From positions 1 through 31,247 of the IMG/VR virus record IMGVR_UViG_3300049915_000005: a stretch of DNA of 31,247 bases; one strand, 5' to 3'. Source of the stretch: a virus. A program made the position numbers and the translations under genes. Below the pieces are notes generated by a model, which was not told the origin of the DNA, ran no database searches, and was given only the letters and a program-made list of their open reading frames with translations. How positions within the stretch are numbered: the stretch's first letter is position 1; each line of letters opens with the position of its first letter. Positions 25,201-31,247 of this stretch are shown piece after piece.

Positions 25201-27783
25201 GACAAAAAATTTAAATCTCTTGCATATTATTCAGATGACAGTGACGTTATTCATGAAGTAGGTTTAGAAGAACACCAAAAAGTTTATAACAATAGTGGTG
25301 CAACAATTCTAAAAGGTAAACCACTTTACTTTAGTGGTAATTATACTGCAGGTGACGTAGATGTTCCAACAGTAGGACTAGCAGATGCGACAGATGAAAA
25401 TGCATATAACGCCCAAGGTCTTGCGGCGGCAGATATACCAAATGGTGCGTATGGTTATTGTATTATTTCAGGTCAATTAAGTGGTGTAGATACATCTGCC
25501 CTAACTGCAAGTACAAACTTCTTCGTAGGTTTAGGTCCAGGATTAATACAAAACGCATCACCATTATATCCAAACTATCCAATGTGTTTGGGGTGGGTAG
25601 TATCATCTGCAACTGACGGGATATTATTAGTCAATCAACAAAACCACTCAGTAAACTCATTTAGAGTAAGAACTTCTGCCCATGTAGGTTCAAATTTACA
25701 AGTAGACGGAGACTTAACAGTTCTAGGGTCAACAACCTCTGTATCGTCTGCAGACTTAACTGCTGGTACACCAATGTTCAGATTGAATGAAGGTAATGCA
25801 ATCGGTGAGGCAGGAACAACTTTTTCGGGTACAGGATTAGATGATGCCTTCTATTCAGGATTCTTTACTGGTACTGCGAATCAAAACTATTATGTTAGAA
25901 TTGATGGTGTTGGTACAGGTGCAGGTGGCGTAGATACATTTGAAGTAGCATTTGCCGCAGATAGTACATTCTCTTCACCAGTATTAACTAAGCAACCAAT
26001 TACTGGTTCTGCTCAGATGATTCATTCAACTGATAACATTTCAATTAACTTTGCATCAACAACAGGTCACGATTCGGGTGCAAGATGGGCAGGTACTGCT
26101 GGACCAATCAATGTAGATACAGGTTTCTTCTCAAACAGAAATACTGGTAGTTCAGGTGTAGGGTTTACTTACGTTGGTATTTATTACGATGTCTCAGATA
26201 ACAAATGGAAACTAATAGACGAATACGATTCAAATCCAAGTGGTGCGATTAATGAAGCAGATGCATCATATAGTAAAGGTACTCTAGTATTAGATACGGT
26301 AGAAGGTAATGTTACAGGTAATTTAACTGGTACTGTTTTAACTGCAAACCAACCTAATATTACTGCAGTCGGAACACTTACAAGTCTTGCAGTAACTAAT
26401 GGTTTAACTGCAGATTCAGGAGATATAAGACAACTTTCAACTGACTTTATTAATACTGACTCTGCATTCATGGACTCTGCAACGATTACTAATCTTGCAA
26501 CATCACAAATAACTGGAACAAATGCAACTTTAGACTCGGCAACGATTACTAATCTTGCAACATCACAAATAACTTTATCACAAGTTGATGCGGACAGTGC
26601 AGATATTAGAATTCTAACTGGAGACAGTGCAGTATTCTCAAGTGCAATTCAAACTCCTAAGATAATTACTCCAAACTTTACTTTTGATAGTGATAGATTT
26701 GCTGTAGGTGGAATGGGAATACTTGATTTCATATCAAGTGGTAATTTCCGTATGGGAATTAACAAGAGTGCGAATATTGGTAGTGAAGGTGTATTATCAA
26801 CTCATGCACTTGCAGTTAAAGGAGATGCATATTTCTTAGACCGTAGTGCTGGTTTTTCAATTGAATTAATTCCAGATACAAACCCAGTAGTATTTAGAGC
26901 AAACGACAGAACTGGTAGTGCATTTGCGGGAATAGATTTCAAAGTGGGGAATGGAAACTCTGCACTTGACCAAACTGTAATGAAACTTAACACTACTGGT
27001 ATGGAATTAAAAGGTGACTTGTCCAGAACATCTGGTGACATGACCTTTAACATGCCTGCAAACATAGTTCTTGATGCAGACGGTGGTAGTATAAAACTTT
27101 CTGACGGTGGTACTCAGTTTGGAGAATTACTGAATAGTTCTAGTGATTTCTTAATTGATGCAAAAGTCCAAGATAAAGATATTAAATTTAGGGGAGATGA
27201 CGGTGGTTCTGTAATAACTGCATTGACTCTGGATATGTCAGAAGCGGGTAGGGCCACATTTAATGCTGGTATAATGTTACCTGATAACGGTAAACTTACA
27301 CTTGGTGCGGGTGAAGATTTACAACTTTATCATGACGGTAACAATAGTATTATTACTGATGCGGGAACGGGTGAATTATTCATAAGAGGAACAAACGCAG
27401 TAAATATACAAAGTGCAATAGGAAACAATTATATAAAATCAACTGTTAATGCTGGAACTAAAATTTACTTTAACGATGCAGAAAAATTTGAGACTACAAG
27501 TTATGGTGCTAATATCACTGGTACACTAACAGTCGGAAACTTAAATGTCGACTCTGCAGATATAGGTTTAATTGCAAGAGAAAAATTATCAACTGGAAGT
27601 CCAGATGCGTTGACTTATGATAGTGCCGCTGGTCAGTTTGCACTAAATGCCAATCATGTAATGGCACTTATTAAAACAGTAGACTCAAACGGAAGTGGAC
27701 TAAACGCAGATACATTAGAAGGACAAGCGGGTTCACACTATCGTATAGACGTTTACGATAACGGAGGAACTCTATTGAATTAA
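22270..27783 (+). CDS. Giant repeat-rich tail fiber
   Basis: 1837-residue fiber, the longest gene here. The N-terminus (INKITLKKVVVGTPIKTVTA, then LIPKLDSAFDLGSSTKKWKD) is a common start of marine phage fibers. Residues about 310-945 consist of repeats of DSATITNLANTQLT alternating with DSSDIRQLSTEFINFDSAFG, expected to form a long trimeric beta-shaft. Two 44-residue His-rich modules (YYANVFS to HRLLD/HQLLD) interrupt it. A second repeat cluster follows near residues 1380-1460. The C-terminal part (LTLGAGEDLQLYHDGNNSII, FETTSYGANITGTLTV, LNADTLEGQAGSHYRIDVYD) is a typical fiber tip region of this group, with no S74 chaperone. Likely a long tail fiber for host recognition, with the small upstream protein as adaptor. 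Confidence 0.87.
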   Translation: MAINKITLKKVVVGTPIKTVTAGSFGINNLGGVTTTGRTTGTLLAFNQTTENYEPVLITGDSNHFITFDSGGNPDTLQINFTNDSISGSLIPKLDSAFDLGSSTKKWKDLFLSGSTINLGDLTIKSTGGGIEVKDSDGNTLLQNIKYITVNGDTDILAYDSNTSTFTFNDSDIARTDEDETFHKNVTIAGNLTVSGTTTTVNTEEINLADNVIRLNSNATGVPSETAGIAIERGDSDNKFLLWDETNNFWTIVNEVFYTGGQVRSGQIVSDSGTITNLATTVHTANTITANNTTSANVTSTNLITGANANIDSATIGNLSITNMLASSGDSATFTNIANTQFTGSQATIDSATITNLNADSSDIRQLSTEFINFDSAFGDSATITNLANTQLTASQITVDSATINTLNVDSSDVRQISTEFVNFDSAFGDSATITNIATTQLTVANANIDSAHVTNLSAANFSMSSGDSATITNIANTQLTGSQATLDSATVTNLNVDSSDIRQLSTEFINFDSAFGDSATITNIASANINADQLFTDSATITNIANSNLTAKTITNTTLVGDSATIGGVAIGNNDIITSGKLYYANVFSNLSDLPDANSHHGMFAHVHATGGGYFAHGGAWHRLLDSSTTSIQRVRALLSDSATITNLSTSQITLSQVTADSATINTINADSSDIRQFSTEFINADSAFIDSATIGGIALGNNDLVTTGKLYYANVFSTEGDLPSASSHHGMFAHVHATGKGYFAHGGAWHQLLDKSSANDSATITNLASSQLTVDNATFDSSAHNTIHAGAVTIDSATIINLANTQFTSSQITSDSATINNLNVDSSDIRQVSTEFINFDSAFGDSATITNLANSVLTAKAITNTTLVGDSATITNIANSVLTAKAITGTSLNVDSATIGNIAITNAVISSGDSATFTNIANTQFTGSQATIDSADIGNLRVTGITNLDSTSATVIDFDNNILDSSPYQEGRVWYDKKFKSLAYYSDDSDVIHEVGLEEHQKVYNNSGATILKGKPLYFSGNYTAGDVDVPTVGLADATDENAYNAQGLAAADIPNGAYGYCIISGQLSGVDTSALTASTNFFVGLGPGLIQNASPLYPNYPMCLGWVVSSATDGILLVNQQNHSVNSFRVRTSAHVGSNLQVDGDLTVLGSTTSVSSADLTAGTPMFRLNEGNAIGEAGTTFSGTGLDDAFYSGFFTGTANQNYYVRIDGVGTGAGGVDTFEVAFAADSTFSSPVLTKQPITGSAQMIHSTDNISINFASTTGHDSGARWAGTAGPINVDTGFFSNRNTGSSGVGFTYVGIYYDVSDNKWKLIDEYDSNPSGAINEADASYSKGTLVLDTVEGNVTGNLTGTVLTANQPNITAVGTLTSLAVTNGLTADSGDIRQLSTDFINTDSAFMDSATITNLATSQITGTNATLDSATITNLATSQITLSQVDADSADIRILTGDSAVFSSAIQTPKIITPNFTFDSDRFAVGGMGILDFISSGNFRMGINKSANIGSEGVLSTHALAVKGDAYFLDRSAGFSIELIPDTNPVVFRANDRTGSAFAGIDFKVGNGNSALDQTVMKLNTTGMELKGDLSRTSGDMTFNMPANIVLDADGGSIKLSDGGTQFGELLNSSSDFLIDAKVQDKDIKFRGDDGGSVITALTLDMSEAGRATFNAGIMLPDNGKLTLGAGEDLQLYHDGNNSIITDAGTGELFIRGTNAVNIQSAIGNNYIKSTVNAGTKIYFNDAEKFETTSYGANITGTLTVGNLNVDSADIGLIAREKLSTGSPDALTYDSAAGQFALNANHVMALIKTVDSNGSGLNADTLEGQAGSHYRIDVYDNGGTLLN
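24019..24150 (+). repeat. His-rich fiber module, copy 1
   Basis: A 44-codon module starting YYANVFSNLSDLP and ending WHRLLD, containing SHHGMFAHVHATGGGYFAHG. Copy 2 lies at 24406-24537. Protein is nearly identical between copies while most third codon positions differ. Confidence 0.85.
24406..24537 (+). repeat. His-rich fiber module, copy 2
   Basis: A 44-codon module starting YYANVFSTEGDLP and ending WHQLLD, containing SHHGMFAHVHATGKGYFAHG. It is the same length as copy 1 and separated from it by a segment that includes another RQxSTEF repeat. Confidence 0.85.
26473..26574 (+). repeat. 60-bp period near-identical direct repeat in giant fiber
   Basis: Two copies of a segment encoding DSATITNLATSQIT. 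The 36 bases at 26479-26514 and 26539-26574 are identical, at a period of exactly 60 bp. This points to a recent in-frame duplication, unlike the older, diverged repeats upstream. Confidence 0.85.
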
Positions 27784-27785
27784 TA

Positions 27786-27793
27786 GATAAATA
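27786..27793 (+). promoter_or_regulatory. Late promoter-like GATAAATA upstream of gp13
   Basis: GATAAATA fits the NATAAATA form of the late promoter and ends 5 nt before the gp13 ATG, the same spacing as at gp25 and the collar-tip fiber. GATAAATA also occurs inside genes (for example near 153 and 30752), so the support here comes mainly from position. Confidence 0.55.
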
Positions 27794-27798
27794 GTAAT

Positions 27799-28572
27799 AT
27801 GGCAAAGATAAGTAATAGAAATGATTTTAGAGACTATGTACTACGTAGACTTGGATATCCAGTCATAGAAATAAATGTAGACGATGACCAAATCGAAGAT
27901 AGAATTGATGATGGTTTACAGTTATTTCGTGAGTATGCCGCTGATGGTCAGTTAAGAGTTTTTCAACCTGTATTGATTACTCAAGCAATGGTTGATGCTA
28001 AAAGTATTGATTTAAACGCCGCTTTGCCAGCAGTTGCAAACAGAATACTAGATGTTGTAAAAGTTTTTATGATAGGTGATTCAACATCAAATGTAAACTT
28101 TTTTGATATTAAATATCAAATGCGATTAAATGACCTTGCAGACTTGGCGACAGGTGTAGGTGATTTAGCATACTACGAACATATGCAACAATATCTTTCT
28201 ATGATTGATTTAAAACTTACTGGTCAACCTCAAATACAATTTAGTAGACATAGTGGTACATTAAATATCGCTGGTGATTTACGTGATGGTGGTGATATAA
28301 AAGTTGGCGATTATATTATGATTGAAATGTTTGTTGAAGAAGCAGAAAGTGTTGGTGGTGTTTACAATAATTTATTCATGAAAAATTATGTAACTGCGAT
28401 ATTGAAAAAACAATGGGGAGAAAATATAAGTAAGTTCGAAGGTATGACACTCCCTGGTGGCGTGACGTTAAATGGTAGACAATTGATTGATGATGCTAAA
28501 GAAGAAATAGAAAAAGAAATAGAAAAACTAAGAAACGAGTATGACAATCCACCTAATTTCTTTGTAGGGTAG
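27799..28572 (+). CDS. 13: Neck protein gp13
   Basis: Head-completion/neck protein that, with gp14, closes the portal end of the head and receives the tail. Seen: 257 residues (T4 gp13 is 309); the N-terminal family signature FRDYVLRRLGYPVIEINVDD then DQIEDRIDDGLQLFREY; a beta-rich middle; and the C-terminal block NLFMKNYVTAILKKQWGENI followed by a Lys/Glu-rich helix (DDAKEEIEKEIEKLRNEYDN). Followed after 3 nt by gp14, the standard order in T4-like phages. The ATG is preceded 5 nt upstream by a late promoter-like element and has no clear Shine-Dalgarno site. Confidence 0.92.
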   Translation: MAKISNRNDFRDYVLRRLGYPVIEINVDDDQIEDRIDDGLQLFREYAADGQLRVFQPVLITQAMVDAKSIDLNAALPAVANRILDVVKVFMIGDSTSNVNFFDIKYQMRLNDLADLATGVGDLAYYEHMQQYLSMIDLKLTGQPQIQFSRHSGTLNIAGDLRDGGDIKVGDYIMIEMFVEEAESVGGVYNNLFMKNYVTAILKKQWGENISKFEGMTLPGGVTLNGRQLIDDAKEEIEKEIEKLRNEYDNPPNFFVG

Positions 28573-28575
28573 GTC

Positions 28576-29448
28576 ATGGCAACAAATCGTTATTTTAAAC
28601 AGAAAGTTCGTTCAGAACAAAATCTCTTTGAAGATTTAGTTATAGAATCTTTGCAGATGTTTGGACAAGATGTCTATTATTTGCCTAGAGAAATAGTTAA
28701 CAAAGATAAAATCTTTTTAGATGACGTTCCGTCTAGATTTTCAGATGCATACAAAGTAGAAATGTATATTGAAAACACAGAAGGGTTTGAAGGTGAAGGA
28801 GATTTATTTACAAAGTTTGGTATAGAATTAAGAGACCAAGCAACATTTATTGTTTCAAGAAAAAGGTGGATACAATTAGTTGGTAAACGATTAGAAGTAG
28901 CAAACTTTAGACCAAGAGAAGGCGACTTAATATATTTACCAATGTCTGAATCTATGTTTGAGATACGTAGAGTTGAAACTGAAACACCATTTTATCAATT
29001 AAAAGACTTGCCTACATTTAGATTGCAGTGTGAATTATTTGAGTACAGTGGCGAAGACTTTGATACTGGTGTAGATACTATACAAGATGTTGAGACAGAA
29101 AACTCATTTAAATATCATTTAGAACTTGATTCAGGTGGTGGCAGATTTATTCAAGGTGAAACTGTCACGCAAGTATTCGATACTTATAACATGACTGGAG
29201 AAGTTGCGTTTGCATCTGACTCTGGTAATGCTTTACATCTAATTCATAGTGGTGCAACTGACGGATTATTTCATGAGTGGACTACAACTAAAAGTATTAT
29301 TGGAACGTTAAGTCAACACGTTTCAACACCAACTTCAATAAATCAAATTAATGATATATTGAATGATAATCAAAATAAAACCTTTGATGACTTTGAGTCT
29401 GACTTCTTAGACTTTAGTGAGTCTAATCCATTTGGAGATATGCAGTAA
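28576..29448 (+). CDS. 14: Neck protein gp14
   Basis: Neck protein that binds gp13 and forms the head-tail connector collar. Seen: 290 residues (T4 gp14 is 256); N-terminal family pattern RYFKQKVRSEQNLFEDLVIE, then MFGQDVYYLPREIVNKD; DQATFIVSRKRW near residues 95-106; and PREGDLIYLPMSESMFEIRR, typical of gp14 in marine T4-like phages. The C-terminal part is acidic and Asp/Phe-rich (FDDFESDFLDFSESNPFGDM). The stop overlaps the gp15 start by one base, so expression is coupled. Confidence 0.92.
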   Translation: MATNRYFKQKVRSEQNLFEDLVIESLQMFGQDVYYLPREIVNKDKIFLDDVPSRFSDAYKVEMYIENTEGFEGEGDLFTKFGIELRDQATFIVSRKRWIQLVGKRLEVANFRPREGDLIYLPMSESMFEIRRVETETPFYQLKDLPTFRLQCELFEYSGEDFDTGVDTIQDVETENSFKYHLELDSGGGRFIQGETVTQVFDTYNMTGEVAFASDSGNALHLIHSGATDGLFHEWTTTKSIIGTLSQHVSTPTSINQINDILNDNQNKTFDDFESDFLDFSESNPFGDMQ

Positions 29449-30230
29449 TGTTTGGTACTCATTTTTATCACAAGAGAGTTCGAAGTGCAGTAAGTGTCTT
29501 TGGTTCTTTATTTAATAATATCTATGTTCTTAGACAAAATTCTGCGGGTGAAACTATTTCACAAATAAAAGTACCATTATCATATGCGCCAAAAAGAAAC
29601 TTTATTTCTAGAATAGAGGCGATGACAAATGGTGAAGTAAATGAACGAATTGTTGCAATTAAACTACCAAGAATGTCTTTTGAAATTAATGGTATACAAT
29701 ACGATGAAACAAGACAGTTAAATAAAATGAACAACTTAAATAAAGTTCTTGCTGGTTCAACAGTATCAAGACAAAAGTTATTTACTGCAACACCATATAA
29801 CATTAATTTTGATTTAAATGTTTATGCTAAGTCTCAAGACGATGCCTTGCAAATAGTAGAACAAATATTTCCATTCTTTACACCACAATATACTGTTTCA
29901 GTAAAACCTTTCACTAATATTGCATTAAGTGAAGATGTACCAATTACATTGACAAGTGTTTCTTTTACAGATGACTTTGAAGGTTCAATAGAGCAAAGAC
30001 GAACAATTGTATACACACTAAGTTTTGAAATGAAAATAAACTTTCATGGGCCACTTGGTACAAGTAAAATTATTCGTGAAGTTAGTAATAACTTGTTTAT
30101 CATTGATAGTGCGGCAGACAGTGGTGATTACTACAAAACACAAAACATAACACCGACACCAGCAAATGTAAGTGCAGATAGTGACTATGGATTTAATACA
30201 GTAGATTCTGATAATATAAGTAATATATGA
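29448..30230 (+). CDS. 15: Tail sheath terminator/stabiliser gp15
   Basis: Ring protein at the head-proximal end of the tail that locks sheath and tube and joins the neck. Seen: 260 residues (T4 gp15 is 272); the recognisable N-terminus FGTHFYHKRVRSAVSVFGSL with FNNIYVLR; then PRMSFEINGIQYDETRQLNK; and FDLNVYAKSQDDALQIVEQI with FPFFTPQYTV, the most conserved block of the family. It overlaps the oxygenase gene by 4 nt (ATGA at 30227). Confidence 0.92.
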   Translation: MFGTHFYHKRVRSAVSVFGSLFNNIYVLRQNSAGETISQIKVPLSYAPKRNFISRIEAMTNGEVNERIVAIKLPRMSFEINGIQYDETRQLNKMNNLNKVLAGSTVSRQKLFTATPYNINFDLNVYAKSQDDALQIVEQIFPFFTPQYTVSVKPFTNIALSEDVPITLTSVSFTDDFEGSIEQRRTIVYTLSFEMKINFHGPLGTSKIIREVSNNLFIIDSAADSGDYYKTQNITPTPANVSADSDYGFNTVDSDNISNI

Positions 30231-30805
30231 TTTATGAAAAAAAGAACACTCTAGATAAAGAGGTTTGTGATGGTATGATATCTTGGTATGAAAACAAAGC
30301 ATTAGATAACAATGCTGAGGGTTTTTATTCAAATGTTTCTAATAAAAATAGAATAGATGAATCTATTAATGATTGTCGAGTATTTCATTCATTTAAACCT
30401 TTTTATAAAAAATTAAGTTCTATTATTCATGAACATGTTGAAAAATATTTTAAAGAGTGGAGTATAAAAGGAAACACAAATAATTACAACATTACTGGAT
30501 ATAAACTTCAAAAAAGTAAAAAGGGTGGTGGTTTTATTAAGTGGCATTCCGAATTAGATGTACTTCGCCCAAGTGATGTTTTTAAAACAAGTCGTAGATT
30601 TGGTGTTTGGATGGTTTACTTAAATGATACTGATACTGGATATACTGATTTTATGCATCAAAATTTATCAATAAAACCCGAAACTGGTAAACTAGTAATA
30701 TGGCCTGCATACTTTACACATACGCATCGTGCAAATCCAGATTTAAAAGAAGATAAATACATTATAACAGGGTGGTTAGAGAGCAATTATGGAAAAAGAA
30801 GATAA
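30227..30805 (+). CDS. 2-oxoglutarate/Fe(II)-dependent oxygenase family protein
   Basis: 192-residue enzyme of the prolyl-hydroxylase-like double-stranded beta-helix superfamily, which uses O2 and 2-oxoglutarate to hydroxylate a target. Seen: GGGFIKWHSELD with H107 and E109 as an HxE version of the metal motif; RRFGVWMVYLNDTDTGYTDF; GKLVIWPAYFTHTHRANP with H165/H167; and DKYIITGW with K177 at the 2-oxoglutarate anchor position, often Arg. Such genes are frequent in T4-like marine phages. It is inserted between gp15 and gp16 with overlaps on both sides (4 and 17 nt), so it is expressed with the neck and terminase genes. The substrate (virion protein, host protein or nucleic acid) cannot be told. 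Confidence 0.82.
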   Translation: MIYEKKNTLDKEVCDGMISWYENKALDNNAEGFYSNVSNKNRIDESINDCRVFHSFKPFYKKLSSIIHEHVEKYFKEWSIKGNTNNYNITGYKLQKSKKGGGFIKWHSELDVLRPSDVFKTSRRFGVWMVYLNDTDTGYTDFMHQNLSIKPETGKLVIWPAYFTHTHRANPDLKEDKYIITGWLESNYGKRR

Positions 30806-31133
30806 TAAAAATATAGATGCCGATTACGAGTATAGTCGAAAAACATACTACGAACTGATAGAAAAAAGTAAAGAGACTTTAGATTTAATGGCAGATGTTG
30901 CTAGAGAGTCAGAACACCCACGTGCTTTTGAAGTATTTGGTAACATGGTAAAACAAATAGCAGATGTTAACGACAAGTTAATGGACGTTAATGCTAAGTT
31001 AAAAAAAGTAAAAAACGAAGAAGATATCAAGCAAATAGGACAAACGACTAATAATCTTTTTGTAGGCACAACTACAGAATTACAAAGATTAATACAAAAA
31101 GAGAATATTATAGATGTTGAACCAGAAGAATGA
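30789..31133 (+). CDS. 16: Terminase small subunit gp16
   Basis: DNA-recognition and regulatory subunit of the packaging motor. Seen: 114 residues (T4 gp16 is 164); the family signature DYEYSRKTYYELIEKSKETL, then LMADVARESEHPRAFEVFGN and the coiled-coil helix QIADVNDKLMDVNAKLKKVK, as in small terminases of marine T4-like phages. The C-terminus is acidic (NIIDVEPEE). It overlaps both the oxygenase gene upstream and gp17 downstream, in the conserved gp16-gp17 order. Confidence 0.9.
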   Translation: MEKEDNKNIDADYEYSRKTYYELIEKSKETLDLMADVARESEHPRAFEVFGNMVKQIADVNDKLMDVNAKLKKVKNEEDIKQIGQTTNNLFVGTTTELQRLIQKENIIDVEPEE

Positions 31134-31247
31134 TACTTATCTCGGTAACGTAAATGTTAAACGTGATGGTGTTCAACATGACTTTACTAAGAAAGAAATC
31201 AAAGAATACGTTAAATGTAGCAAAGACCCTGCATACTTTTGCGAAAC
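31114..31247 (+). CDS. 17: Terminase large subunit gp17, N-terminal fragment at window edge
   Basis: First 44 codons of the packaging ATPase/nuclease; the rest lies beyond the window. Seen: the N-terminal family pattern TYLGNVNVKRDGVQHDFTKK followed by EIKEYVKCSKDPAYFCE, which matches the start of gp17 in marine T4-like phages, where FTKK and KDPxYF are well kept. The ATG at 31114 comes directly after an in-frame TAG, so no longer protein is possible, and it overlaps gp16 by 20 nt. Catalytic Walker and nuclease motifs are not in view. Confidence 0.88.
   Translation, partial: MLNQKNDTYLGNVNVKRDGVQHDFTKKEIKEYVKCSKDPAYFCE

Noticed and set aside
1-31247. tRNA genes, attachment sites and mobile elements
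   Set aside because: Gaps between genes are all under about 75 bases and none contains a cloverleaf-like sequence, terminal inverted repeats or a transposase gene.

Overview
The window is a block of late, virion-building genes from a T4-like marine myovirus, all on the + strand and tightly packed with short ATGA-type overlaps. The DNA is AT-rich (about two thirds A+T by eye). Protein families and gene order match the T4-like phages known from marine cyanobacteria and SAR11-type bacteria: gp5-like hub, gp25, gp6, gp8, a DUF4815-type giant protein, many fibers, then gp13-gp14-gp15-gp16-gp17. No host-diagnostic gene such as a photosynthesis gene is in view, so the host is inferred only as an AT-rich marine bacterium.

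Layout. (1) 1-3452: a peptidoglycan amidase open at the left edge, a QueC-like PP-loop ATPase, a gp5-like baseplate hub/needle without a lysozyme domain, and an unknown baseplate-cluster protein. (2) 3478-9356: baseplate wedge genes gp25 and gp6, a gp7-position protein, a fiber-like protein and gp8. (3) 9361-19978: the adhesion region. It holds a 1738-residue DUF4815-type protein, a small coiled-coil protein, two paralogous fibers with different C-terminal heads (an S74 self-cleaving chaperone and a gp10/collar-type tip), another fiber-like protein, and a protein with about 40 tetrapeptide FTGD-type repeats. (4) 19975-21816: a three-gene cassette behind a consensus sigma70-type promoter, encoding an unknown protein, a DxD glycosyltransferase and a double-stranded beta-helix oxygenase-like protein. 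(5) 21841-27783: a small BppU-like protein and a 1837-residue repeat fiber. (6) 27786-31247: neck proteins gp13 and gp14, sheath terminator gp15, a 2OG-Fe(II) oxygenase, small terminase gp16, and the first 44 codons of large terminase gp17.

Regulation. The T4-type late promoter octamer TATAAATA occurs five times on the + strand by eye, each time just upstream of a start codon, with a sixth NATAAATA-type match before gp13. In four of the six the octamer ends only 5-7 nt before the ATG, so transcripts starting there would be essentially leaderless. No tRNA, CRISPR array, insertion sequence or convincing terminator was seen, and no gene-free stretch exceeds 300 bases.

The strongest unexplained signal is compositional. 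A by-eye scan of the whole window found no GATC and no AGCT, although the other 14 four-base palindromes are present. GCWGC is also absent: every Ala-Ala pair uses GCG or GCC as its first codon. Synonymous codon choice is visibly bent around these sites (AGG instead of AGA before TC, GAC instead of GAT before C). This looks like genome-wide escape from several restriction systems.
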